From positions 3,855,001 to 3,919,000 of the forward strand of contig CP019636.1 of assembly GCA_002163975.1 (NCBI GenBank): a DNA stretch of 64,000 nucleotides, read 5' to 3'. Made by a program: the position numbers and the translations under genes. Origin of the DNA: Nostocales cyanobacterium HT-58-2. GTDB taxonomy: Bacteria > Cyanobacteriota > Cyanobacteriia > Cyanobacteriales > Nostocaceae. Below, one piece after another: positions 52,295 to 60,571 of this stretch. Each line of letters opens with the position of its first letter. Position 1 is the stretch's first letter. The notes beneath the pieces were generated by a model. That model did not search any database. It saw only the letters and a program-made list of their open reading frames with translations, and was not told the origin of the DNA.

Positions 52295-52367
52295 CCCACT
52301 CATTGTGCTCAAATTCAAATCCCATAAATAATTAAGGGGATTTCCCTGTTCCCTCTTAAAAGTAGAA

Positions 52368-53705
52368 TTACAAAATTTTTCGACCAGTCAGGACTTCTCG
52401 CACTTCCAGCATGGCAGAATAGGTGGGTAATATATGCAAAGTTTCATTATCTGGTGTGTGTTCCAGCGCGGTTGCGATTGCTTGACGCAAATCTTCTTCG
52501 ACTATTAAATTGAAATTGCTATGAGGAGTCTTTTCGCTGTAGCGTAGACGTAGCGCCATGTCATAAACGCGATCGCCACTGACAACTAAAGTTCCTCCCC
52601 GTTCTACTAATTTCTCTGTATCTACATCCCAAATCCAGGATACGTCAGTTCCATCGGGTGTCCGGTCATTCAGCACAAATAGTGTTGTTGTATCCGGACT
52701 GTCCGTGACTACGCGAATTGTTTCATTCGTTCCAACAGGATTTTTTGATAACAAAATTCGCACCTTTTTCCCGTTAATTTCTAATTCCTCAGCGCGACCA
52801 AATGCAGCTTGGAAGTTGTTAATAGTATCCAGAATAGTTTCTTCATCAACTCCTAATTCTATAGCCGCAGTTGTGGCTGCCAAAGTATTATATTTGTTAT
52901 ACAAACCTACAAGAATTTGTGGAAATTCGCTGCTATTAAGTGCAGGTTGACTTCTACTAAAGCCGCAATTAGGACATTTGAAATCACCCAAGTGGGACAA
53001 GTAAACACCTTTGTAATCTAAAGAGTGTCCACAATTAGGACAGAATATAGAATCGACGGCATGAGGAATTTCATCCAGATAATTTTCTGGCTCATTCAAG
53101 CCAAAGAATAACACCCGCTGGGGTAATTGTTGACCAAGATAAGATAACGTCGGATCATCAGTATTAGGAATGACAACCGTTTCTGATGGAAGTGTAGAAA
53201 TCACTCGTGTCCAACGCTTGCTAATCGTGTCAACTTCTCCGTATCGATCCAGTTGATCACGGAACAGGTTTAAACAAAGAATGATCCGAGGCTGAATCGG
53301 TGCTAAAATCTTCGGGAGGATATTTTCATCGACTTCTAAAATGGCATAATCAACATCCAGCCTGCCTACTAAATTGGTGCTTTCCAACAACGCAGTCATC
53401 AAGCCGTTTTCTAAATTCGCGCCTGTAGAGTTGTGGGCAACGCGATACCCTTTACGTTCTAGAATGGTACGTAAAAGCAGCGATGTCGTCGTTTTGCCAT
53501 TGGTACCAGCAATCAGAATCACCCCGTTTTTCACTTGCTGAGTTAATAACTGCAAAAGTCGGGGTTCAATACGACGCGCAATGGAACCTGGTAAGACACT
53601 CGCCGCACCCAAGCGCAGCGATCGCACTGCTAAAGTCACGCTTTTTGCTACTGACACAGCAAAAGCCAATTTTAACCTGTCTATCAGTTGAATTTTGTTT
53701 CCCAC
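52368..53705 (-). CDS. murT: MurT-type Mur ligase (lipid II amidation)
   Basis: A 445-residue Mur ligase homologue. Walker-type ATP site ILIAGTNGKTTTSLLL, ligase motifs (YAILEVDENIL, VIPNTDDPTL) and a zinc ribbon CPNCGHSLDY / CPNCGFS that marks MurT against ordinary MurC-F. The C-terminal domain carries LFVLNDRTPDGTDVSWIWDV. With GatD it amidates lipid II D-glutamate in other bacteria. It starts at a GTG (53705). In this window GatD lies downstream on the same strand with a DinB-like gene between. The partner enzyme and role are homology-based. Confidence 0.9.
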   Translation of the reverse strand: MGNKIQLIDRLKLAFAVSVAKSVTLAVRSLRLGAASVLPGSIARRIEPRLLQLLTQQVKNGVILIAGTNGKTTTSLLLRTILERKGYRVAHNSTGANLENGLMTALLESTNLVGRLDVDYAILEVDENILPKILAPIQPRIILCLNLFRDQLDRYGEVDTISKRWTRVISTLPSETVVIPNTDDPTLSYLGQQLPQRVLFFGLNEPENYLDEIPHAVDSIFCPNCGHSLDYKGVYLSHLGDFKCPNCGFSRSQPALNSSEFPQILVGLYNKYNTLAATTAAIELGVDEETILDTINNFQAAFGRAEELEINGKKVRILLSKNPVGTNETIRVVTDSPDTTTLFVLNDRTPDGTDVSWIWDVDTEKLVERGGTLVVSGDRVYDMALRLRYSEKTPHSNFNLIVEEDLRQAIATALEHTPDNETLHILPTYSAMLEVREVLTGRKIL

Positions 53706-53973
53706 ATCAGTACCCTAGTCTTTTGAGTGTTGCTAGTTTGTAACCATCAGGTTCAGATTTAATCATGTGAGTTTAGCTAATCCTTGGCAAAAAAGCCAGT
53801 CGAGGAGGTAACAGGTGATAGGGTACAAGGTGTATGTTGCATAATTAAACTCTCTACCTGTCGCTGTGTCCTCGTGTCTCCTTGTCTTTCTATTCCCTTG
53901 TTCCCCTATTTCCATCTCAGTTTGCTACATTCAGCACAAACTTGAAAAAATAGACGTTAGAAGGTTCCTTTTA

Positions 53974-54558
53974 ATGAATGGCATAAAGTGGCAATTTTTA
54001 CGAAATCTCGTTTCAAACTGGCGGCGGTTCTTGTCGTTATTCCTGCTGCTTCCTTGCCTGTTATTTGTAGATGTACAATCAGCACTTGCTGATATCAATA
54101 ACGACAGATATGACGGCAATATTTTTGTGGTTTACGCTGGGAATGGTTCACTTGTTCCTCCCAAAGCAACGCTCCAGAAAGCTTTAGCAGAGCATAAACC
54201 CGCCTTTTTGGCTTTCTATGTGGATGACAGTAGCGATAGTAAAAAATATGCTATTGTCGTGTCAACAGTACAAGAATTTTACGGTCGCTCAGCAGAAATT
54301 ATCCCCGTAAATGTCGATACTATCCCAGCCAAAGAAACCTATAACCCCACAGAACCGGGTTATTACTATTCTGGAGTAGTTCCCCAAGTCGTCGTGTTTA
54401 ATCAATCTGGCGAAGTCGTTTTGAATAAAAAGGGTCAAGTCCCCTTTGAGGAAATAGACGATAAATTTCGGCAAGTGTTTGATTTATTACCTCGTTCCGA
54501 ATCAGTACAGTTGAAGCGGCGATCGTTCAATGAGTTAAACAGTGAGTTAACCGAGTAA
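53974..54558 (+). CDS. Thylakoid-type thioredoxin-fold protein (photosystem I accumulation factor family)
   Basis: A 194-residue protein from the ATG at 53974 (MNGIKWQF), preceded by AGAAGG. The N-terminus is a signal or anchor helix (FLSLFLLLPCLLFVDVQSALA), then INNDRYDGNIFVVYAGNGS, PAFLAFYVDDSSDSKKYAIV, EFYGRSAEIIPVNVD and PGYYYSGVVPQVVVFNQSG. This matches the cyanobacterial and plastid family called thylakoid membrane photosystem I accumulation factor. The fold is thioredoxin-like but has no CXXC, so it is not an oxidoreductase. An earlier ATG (53866) gives a longer frame of low-complexity residues that I reject. A strong terminator follows 7 nt after the stop. Confidence 0.85.
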   Translation: MNGIKWQFLRNLVSNWRRFLSLFLLLPCLLFVDVQSALADINNDRYDGNIFVVYAGNGSLVPPKATLQKALAEHKPAFLAFYVDDSSDSKKYAIVVSTVQEFYGRSAEIIPVNVDTIPAKETYNPTEPGYYYSGVVPQVVVFNQSGEVVLNKKGQVPFEEIDDKFRQVFDLLPRSESVQLKRRSFNELNSELTE

Positions 54559-54565
54559 GTTTTGG

Positions 54566-54596
54566 GGCAGACAAAATTTGTCTGCCTTATTTTTTT
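54566..54596 (+). terminator. Rho-independent terminator
   Basis: GGCAGACA-AAATT-TGTCTGCC followed by TTATTTTTTT, 7 nt after the stop of the thylakoid protein gene; the best terminator in the window. Confidence 0.92.
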
Positions 54597-54772
54597 CGTG
54601 TAGTTAGATACTACAAACAAATTGACTTCAAGGGATAATTTATATAATAAATTAACTTATAGGAACTATCATAAAAAATTATTAAGAAGTGAGGAGCTAG
54701 AAAGCCAGGAATAAGTAACTAAATAAATAATGACTATTGAGCAATGACTAACGACTAGTAGAGTGTGTTCTG

Positions 54773-55381
54773 ATGTCAAAGGTTTACACTACTGAGCAGC
54801 TAATCCAAATTCTACGGTCTGAACGCCAAGCTTGCCTCACGGGAAAACGGTTGAAGTTAGCGATTACCGTCTCTGGCAATCCAATCATAGACCAGTTTAT
54901 CAGAACTGATGGGCTACAAAAGTTTAGTGCTTATCAAGATTTTAAAGCCACCATTCACGAATATCAAAAGGAACATCAAGTTTCAGGTATTGTCTGGCGT
55001 GAGGTTACTGTCAAAGGCAAAACCTTACGTTATCCAGAAGTAGATGCTCAGTTAATTGCTTTACCTGGTGACATAGAAGTCTTAAAAACGGCGAAAAATT
55101 CCATCTTGGAATTTTGGAATGAAGTCACTGTGGGTATGGACTTGTACTTAAGTTTTAATCACGGCAAAGAACATCAACTGATTATAAAAGATGATGTAGA
55201 TAGAATTGCTCACAGAACTGAATGGACAAGTTTATGGAAGTCGGAAAATAGTAACTTTTTGGAAATAACATTACAGTTAGGATGGGGAAAACCAGAGGAC
55301 GCCTGTTATAAACGAGAATTTCCAACTTCAGGTAGTGAGTACATTCATGCAGTTAATCCCGGAAATCGCCCAATTGGTTGA
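54773..55381 (+). CDS. Conserved-looking hypothetical protein
   Basis: A 202-residue soluble protein, not recognised. It is basic at the N-terminus (EQLIQILRSERQACLTGKRL), then shows a mixed alpha/beta pattern (VSGIVWREVTVKGKTLRYP, LIALPGDIEVLKTAKNSIL, EFWNEVTVGMDLYLSF) and ends in a Gly/Pro-rich tail (PGNRPIG). No signal peptide, membrane helix or repeat is visible. It lies alone between a terminator and two tRNA-like sequences on the other strand; the stop codon lies 24 nt before the second tRNA-like sequence. Codon use looks ordinary for the region. Confidence 0.65.
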   Translation: MSKVYTTEQLIQILRSERQACLTGKRLKLAITVSGNPIIDQFIRTDGLQKFSAYQDFKATIHEYQKEHQVSGIVWREVTVKGKTLRYPEVDAQLIALPGDIEVLKTAKNSILEFWNEVTVGMDLYLSFNHGKEHQLIIKDDVDRIAHRTEWTSLWKSENSNFLEITLQLGWGKPEDACYKREFPTSGSEYIHAVNPGNRPIG

Positions 55382-55405
55382 GTGAAACGTGCTGAAGAAT
55401 CGCAT

Positions 55406-55476
55406 AGCAACGACGGGATTTGCACCCGCATCTCCTGGTGTGTGACGAGGAATTCTACTTCTTGAGCTACGTTGCA
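55406..55476 (-). tRNA. Degenerate tRNA-like sequence 2 (anticodon undetermined)
   Basis: The minus-strand sequence folds with a 6-bp acceptor (GCAACG / CGTTGC) and a T-arm (GCGGG / CCCGT with TGCAAAT loop). The D-arm is poor, and the anticodon stem (TCCT / AGGA) closes an 11-nt loop, so no anticodon can be assigned. It starts 2 nt after tRNA-like 1. Probably a pseudo-tRNA or an array remnant. Confidence 0.5.
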
Positions 55477-55478
55477 AT

Positions 55479-55550
55479 TGGCAGTGGACCGAATCAAACG
55501 GTCATCATTCGTGTTGGCAGACACGTGCTTTGCCATTAAGCTACACCGCC
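55479..55550 (-). tRNA. Degenerate tRNA-like sequence 1 (GCC, Gly-like)
   Basis: On the minus strand, the 7-bp acceptor GGCGGTG / CACTGCC (one G-T pair, discriminator A), D-arm GCTT / AAGC, and T-arm GACCG / CGGTC with a 7-nt loop (TTTGATT) are all good. The anticodon arm is odd: CGTGT / ACACG leaves a 6-nt loop CTGCCA, and an alternative 4-bp stem leaves 8. GCC (Gly) is the nearest reading. No encoded CCA follows. Confidence 0.55.
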
Positions 55551-55746
55551 AAACCAGAGAAACTTTGAATTGGTTGATAGTGATTAGTATATTTACAACT
55601 CTACCTTTGGGTCATCATCTATTAGTTATAGTTCCTAATTTTTCCCACTTCGCCTACTCCCCCCTTACCCCATTTCTCCATCTTCCTATCTCTTCAATTG
55701 TCCATCTCCCTATCCCTCCACTTCTCCCTTTTTCTACTTCCTTTAC

Positions 55747-56808
55747 TCAGTCATAGACTGTACCATTGGGCATTGTGACTTTCCGAAGAATTGCGGCAGT
55801 AAAGTCAGATCCCAGAATATTTGCTCCAAAGAGATTAGCATATCTAAGATCCGCCCTGCTCAAGTCAGATCCTAGGAGATTTGCATAGCTGAGATTTGCA
55901 TTCCATAGGTTTGCTCCGCTGAGGTCAGCTCCAATGAGATTTGCCTCACTTAAATTGGCGTTTCTGAGGTTGGCACCACTTAAGTTAATTCCACTCAGAT
56001 TAAATCCACTCAGGTTATACTCGCTCAGATCAGAGTTTGTCAGATTGACTCCCCTCAAGTCAGTTTCAGTGAGGTCAGTGTCCAATAAGTTTGCCTGAAT
56101 GAGATTCGCTTTGCTGAGTTTCGTTCCATTGAGTTTTGCTTTGTACAAGTTTGCTCCACTCAGATTTGCTGCTATAAGATTGGCATTGGTGAGATTTGCG
56201 CCGTGTAAGTCTGCTCGGCTGAAGTTTAACTGGCTGAGGTTAAGTCCACTCAGGTTTGCTCGGTCAAGATTAGACCCTTTGAAATTCACACCGCTTAAAT
56301 CTGCTTCACTAAAATCGACTTCTTCTAGGTTCGCTTTGATTAAATGAGATTTGCTGAGATTCGCTTTCCTAAAGTTGACTCTGCTCAGGTTGGCTTTGCA
56401 AAAGTTGACCTTTCGCAGATGAGTTTCACTGAAATCAAATCCACTTAGGTTAGTTCTGCTAAAATTCGCTCCGTTGAGGTTTGCTTTATCGAGAATAGCC
56501 CTCGTCAAAAGAGCGCCATTAAGATTTGCGCCAGTTAAGTTCGCGCCACTTAAATTAGTACCTGTGAGATTTGCTTTGTAAAGTTTAGCCTGACTCAGAT
56601 CTACTCCTGTTAAGTCTGCCCAACTGAGATCTACCTCTCTAAAGTTCACTTTTGTGAGGTTTGCCCCGCTCAGGTTGACTTTGCTTAAGTTGAGATATAT
56701 CTTCTGGGGATAAACAATGCTCGTCCTAAACTCGTTCCAAGTTACTACACCTTGAGCCAGTATAGAAAGAAGTTCAGACTGAGAAGCAAAATTCGGTTTT
56801 TCTGGCAT
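55747..56808 (-). CDS. Pentapeptide-repeat protein
   Basis: A 353-residue protein. After a 40-residue N-terminal cap (ILAQGVVTWNEFRTS), almost all of it is A(D/N)LXX-type pentapeptide repeats (LSGANLTGANLNGALL, LSYANLLGSDLSRADLRYAN), which fold into a right-handed quadrilateral beta-helix. Cyanobacteria carry many such proteins with unknown roles; no partner domain is seen. No signal peptide. The repeats are long and regular, with 50 or more units, and the last 20 residues break the pattern (AAILRKVTMPNGTVYD). No clear ribosome-binding site is found before the ATG at 56808. It ends beside a stretch without genes (55551-55746) that I find featureless apart from C-rich runs. Confidence 0.92.
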   Translation of the reverse strand: MPEKPNFASQSELLSILAQGVVTWNEFRTSIVYPQKIYLNLSKVNLSGANLTKVNFREVDLSWADLTGVDLSQAKLYKANLTGTNLSGANLTGANLNGALLTRAILDKANLNGANFSRTNLSGFDFSETHLRKVNFCKANLSRVNFRKANLSKSHLIKANLEEVDFSEADLSGVNFKGSNLDRANLSGLNLSQLNFSRADLHGANLTNANLIAANLSGANLYKAKLNGTKLSKANLIQANLLDTDLTETDLRGVNLTNSDLSEYNLSGFNLSGINLSGANLRNANLSEANLIGADLSGANLWNANLSYANLLGSDLSRADLRYANLFGANILGSDFTAAILRKVTMPNGTVYD

Positions 56809-56853
56809 TGCTTTGTTATGAAGGGGGAGCGGGGAATGAAAAATTGTGAATAG

Positions 56854-58044
56854 CTAACAGCTTAAGAGCCTTACGGCTTCTCCAAAGGGAAATGCTTCCA
56901 AGTCCAACCCACCGGGCGTGACTACCCACAAAACAGGAAAAGCAGGAGGTTGTTCGGGAAAAGTTCCATATCCATCCGTGAGGTAAACACAAACGCAACT
57001 ACTATGCCAGTCAGCTTGCTTGCTCACTGATTCAAAAAAAGGGACAAAAGATGTCCCACCACCACCGATTGGTTCGGGGAGTTGGCTGTTGACTGTCAGG
57101 TTGTAGGGTCCGTAGATATCTGCAGCTGCATAGTAAAGCTGACATTGTAGGTGCGGGTAAGCATTGACAATTTCTCTGACTTCATTAAGGAAAAGTTGTA
57201 ACTGATGATCCCCTACAGAACCACTCGTATCCACAGCCACAAATATCTGTACTGTCTTACCTTCGAGCGCTTCTAGGTATAGCTGTTGACCAATAAAGCG
57301 GCGGTCAAAGTCTGTGAAATCTGTTGGTGTGTTAACTACGTAACGCCATAGGTAGGAACGCCAATTTAGTTGAGCTTCCGTTAATGCTCGCAGTTCTCGT
57401 TGCATTCCTGCTGGGATGCTATTTTGGCTGTTGCTAGATTGTGCTATGGCGATCGCCTGTTGCATGGCGTTGCGCCAGTGAGTTTCTAAAGCTGCTTGTT
57501 TTGCTTGGTCTAGAATACTACCAAAATCATCAGATGTAGAATTTTCAGATAACGGTTCATACAATAAGTCTGCCTCACAGTTAGGATAAAGCTTATTTTG
57601 TTTCAGCAGTAATTCATAAATCTCCTCAACGCTCAAATTTTCTAGCTTATGGTGACGTAAAGCACCCACAGGCAGTTCAAACCCTTGTTGTTGGGCAATC
57701 ATACCATTGACAACGATGTCTGCGGCAATATTCCATTGCATTCGCTCTCTCGTACCGCGACGGGGAACGTGAAGCAAAGCAGCGTGTAAGACTTCGTGTA
57801 ACAATAAACCATCGATTTGTGATGATGGCAGAGATTTCACAAAATCGGGATTGATAAATATGTTTTCTCCATTCGTAGCTGCAGTCGCAATCTTCTGTGT
57901 TGGAATGACGCGAGCAAACAGCGCCAAAGTTGCCAAAAAGGGTGACTTCATTCGTAGCCGTAGCATAGAGGCACTGATAATCTTTGTTATATCTGGTGCT
58001 AATTGCATCTTTTCGATCCGCACTTTTAAGAGTTCTTTTCTCAC
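56854..58044 (-). CDS. DUF2201-type metallopeptidase with VWA-like C-terminus
   Basis: A 396-residue protein with a putative zinc-peptidase motif LLHEVLHAALLH (HExxH with a further His) in a DUF2201-like N-terminal half (IATAATNGENIFINPDF) and a VWA-like C-terminal domain with a MIDAS-type DTSGSVGD and GGGGTSFVPFF. These proteins usually work with MoxR-type AAA ATPases as metal-insertion or protein-remodelling pairs, and such an ATPase is 715 nt upstream on the same strand. The target is unknown. The Asp of DTSGS and the ensuing Ser residues are complete. A downstream pentapeptide gene is 45 nt from its stop. Confidence 0.85.
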   Translation of the reverse strand: MRKELLKVRIEKMQLAPDITKIISASMLRLRMKSPFLATLALFARVIPTQKIATAATNGENIFINPDFVKSLPSSQIDGLLLHEVLHAALLHVPRRGTRERMQWNIAADIVVNGMIAQQQGFELPVGALRHHKLENLSVEEIYELLLKQNKLYPNCEADLLYEPLSENSTSDDFGSILDQAKQAALETHWRNAMQQAIAIAQSSNSQNSIPAGMQRELRALTEAQLNWRSYLWRYVVNTPTDFTDFDRRFIGQQLYLEALEGKTVQIFVAVDTSGSVGDHQLQLFLNEVREIVNAYPHLQCQLYYAAADIYGPYNLTVNSQLPEPIGGGGTSFVPFFESVSKQADWHSSCVCVYLTDGYGTFPEQPPAFPVLWVVTPGGLDLEAFPFGEAVRLLSC

Positions 58045-58758
58045 TCTTGACCCTCGCTTCTCAAATATTCAAAATTCGCTCGTTCAAAATTCAAAAAAAA
58101 GGATGCAAGCCTCTGAATTTATTTATGGAGAAAGTAAAAAAGTTTTCCGAGACGCGCAACGCGTTCGCCTTTGGCGTCGCCTCTTAGGCGAGGAAAACGG
58201 CGTCCTTGTTTTAAGCCCCCAAATTTATTTATGGGGATTTCAATTTTGAATTCATAATGCGTGAATTTTGAATTTCCCGTTCGCGTAGCGTCTCGGTAGG
58301 AGAAGGGGTGACTCCTTTCTATAATATTCTTACGGTTAATTTGAGAAAAATCAGTATAGAATTATTCTTGTTTTGCCCACAAATATATTCATAAACATAT
58401 GAAAATAAAATTTCCTACTAATCGTAATTGATACAAACTAACTCATGACTTCTGTGCTTTTTCTTGGTCATTTTTTCTCATTGTTACAAAATGCAGTTTT
58501 TTTTCATCATAATCTCCAACTTTAATGATAATTTATCAAAATTACCTACTTTTTTCTACACTATCAAAATATTTGTCCGGCTATGTACTTTACAATTTGA
58601 CACTATAAATCTAATAATACTTTTTTCTGAATCAGTAACTAAAAATGAAACAAGTTAAGTGTCTCACAAAGAAATAGCGAGTTGTCTAAGACAGTTTTTT
58701 CACTGGCACAAGCTTCTTTAAATTGCCTACTCAAGCTGCTAGTGACAGCACTCCACAT
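58045..58758. other. Gene-free interval with dispersed repeats
   Basis: This 714-nt interval contains repeat pieces: CAAAATTCAAAAAAAAGGATG (58085-58111, also at 52269), a TTCGCCTTTGGCG-type palindrome (about 58160-58175) and GGCGAGG arms, then AT-rich sequence (58320-58750) with no convincing open frame. A promoter for the metallopeptidase gene is probably here but not identified. Confidence 0.6.
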
Positions 58759-59760
58759 TTACCAACCTATTAACTCTTGATAGTCCTTGATAAACTTTTG
58801 AAGAGTCTGGTCTTTTTGTACCAACTGAGCTAGGATACCAATTTGTTTTTTACTTCGCATACTGCGAAACAAGTCTGTAGCAAATAACTGTACCCATTCC
58901 ATTGCGGCTACTTGAGAAATCCAGGTAAAAGCATTGTAAGCTTGGTTAGCATCTGCCGCCCGTAATGCTAAACCAATAGTTGTGGCGTAGCAGACAGAAG
59001 GTTCGGAAGGAAATTTGATGCGATCGCCTTCTCCTAAAAAAATCTGAGTTAAATTTGGCAGATTTTCGTAAAGTTTGATGTAAGCGTTAAACTCAGCAGC
59101 CGTTGCTGTTCCTACAGCCGGAGCAATATCAAGTCCAACTGTATGCAGTTTACTTGCCATCTCCCATGAGCGTGGAGAGGGCCAAGCAGGCTGCTGGGGG
59201 TCAAGTTTGTGTAGTAGAGTTGTACGGAACGAGAGAAAAGCAATCATTTGCTCATGAATTCCTGTAGCAAGAGCATAAGATTTGAAACTTTCAAAATCTG
59301 GTTCAACTTGCAAATGTAGAAAGCGGTTCGTTAGTGGAGAAGGCATATCAAAGACAGCTGCGCGGTCTTCTTTGCGGTTACCAGCTGCCCAAACAAACCA
59401 ATCTTCTGGTACAACGTAAGAACCAACACGGCGGTCAAAAATGAGCTGTTGAGCCACGCCTTGTATTGCTGGAGGAGCCATATTCAGTTCATCCAAAAAC
59501 AAAATTCCCTTACCAGAACGAGGTAGAAATTCAGGCGGGTACCACTTAGAGACACCGTCCTCAGCCACCGGCAAACCCCTTAAGTCAGTAGGAGCGAGTT
59601 GAGAGAGGCGCACGTCTATGAAGTCAATTTGATGTTTGCAAGCCAGTTGTGCAACGATGCTGGATTTACCAATACCAGGAGGTCCCCAAATCATTGTACT
59701 CAGTAGCAGGTTCTGGCTCAACAGATTGTTAAGGTAGGCTTTGAGGTCTGCTGGTGTCAT
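58759..59760 (-). CDS. MoxR-type AAA ATPase
   Basis: A 333-residue ATPase read from the ATG at 59760 (MTPADLKAY); an in-frame TTG at 59787 is less likely. Walker A WGPPGIGKSSIV, Walker B ILFLDELNMAPP and sensor-type VWAAGNRKEDRA are clear, along with the arginine finger-like SPLTNRF. The C-terminal helices are as in MoxR proteins. It probably remodels or activates a partner with a VWA domain, and the gene pair at 56854-58044 is the natural candidate; the large repeat-filled spacer between them means co-transcription is not certain. Confidence 0.87.
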   Translation of the reverse strand: MTPADLKAYLNNLLSQNLLLSTMIWGPPGIGKSSIVAQLACKHQIDFIDVRLSQLAPTDLRGLPVAEDGVSKWYPPEFLPRSGKGILFLDELNMAPPAIQGVAQQLIFDRRVGSYVVPEDWFVWAAGNRKEDRAAVFDMPSPLTNRFLHLQVEPDFESFKSYALATGIHEQMIAFLSFRTTLLHKLDPQQPAWPSPRSWEMASKLHTVGLDIAPAVGTATAAEFNAYIKLYENLPNLTQIFLGEGDRIKFPSEPSVCYATTIGLALRAADANQAYNAFTWISQVAAMEWVQLFATDLFRSMRSKKQIGILAQLVQKDQTLQKFIKDYQELIGW

Positions 59761-59998
59761 GGAATTTTGGATTTTAGATGAATTCAACCAACATGGCAGG
59801 AATTTTAATCTACCAAGGTGTATTTTGGCACTTCCGCCAGCTGCTCTGTTGTAAGCCCAAGTGTTGAGTTTTGCAGCAAGTTCTTGCAGACGATTTCTAG
59901 AATTATTTTTGTATTTTTGTCCACTGCCTCTTGTTCAAAGTTGAGAACATCAGGAGGCTGAACGGTTATAAGTAGGCGGACAGAATTTTCGTAGGAGA

Positions 59999-60039
59999 GC
60001 CAGTGCGTTGCGGAGGTTCCCTCCGTTGTAGCAACTGGC
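59999..60039. repeat. Cloverleaf-like dispersed palindrome
   Basis: GCCAG..CTGGC outer arms, TTGC / GCAA and the inner hairpin CGGAGG-TTC-CCTCCG. It is a common repeat type in heterocystous cyanobacteria. Together with the element at 60081-60118 and a terminator at 60278 it fills 59761-60571, where I see no gene. Confidence 0.75.
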
Positions 60040-60080
60040 GTTGTGTTAGGCGTAGCCGTAACGCATTAATTGTTTAAGCA

Positions 60081-60118
60081 GCATGGATTACGCTTTGCTA
60101 ACCCATCCTACATTTATT
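60081..60118. repeat. Dispersed palindromic repeat (GGGTTAGC..GCGTAACCC type), copy 2
   Basis: Reverse-orientation copy of 491-528 with one mismatch (TGGATTACGC here, TGGGTTACGC there). Confidence 0.75.
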
Positions 60119-60277
60119 CACTTCGAGCTACTTAGTTAACTTTTAAGATTCTGTTTAACTTTTCGTTAGACAGCTTTTTAAGTATGTAACGCACCCATTA
60201 CAAAGGTAACATAGCCATTGTATTTGGCTATGCTGAACTCAACTATTTATCATGTCATTATCATGTAAGCATAGCGA

Positions 60278-60310
60278 CAAAAAAACCGGGTTTTTCCCAA
60301 AACCTGGTTT
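60278..60310 (-). terminator. Terminator of the ergothioneine operon
   Basis: On the minus strand AAACCAGGTTTT pairs with AAAACCCGGTTT (one G-U) across a GGGA loop and is followed by a T run (TTTTTTTGTCG). It is 262 nt past the egtD stop and oriented correctly. Confidence 0.85.
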
Positions 60311-60571
60311 TAAAATTTTGAACTCAATATTGAATTGATTCAAAACCTGCACTCTTCTCAATGAACGCCTTTGCTCACTAGGAGTTAGAATTCCTAGGAA
60401 ATAGCTCAAGCCCATCAAAATATACTGATTTACGCTTGTATTAAAGCGTTTATTCGTCTATATAAGGACTGGAGCTATTTGCCATCGATTGAAATGATGA
60501 GCAGTTCTGGACAACAAATAATAGTCATGCCAGATATCAGTTGATAACTGAGTACTGATAATTAACTACTA

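Noticed and set aside
53866-53973. N-terminal extension of the thylakoid protein from an earlier ATG
   Set aside because: The extra residues are low-complexity and hydrophobic, the ATG at 53974 has a ribosome site (AGAAGG), and the family starts near there.
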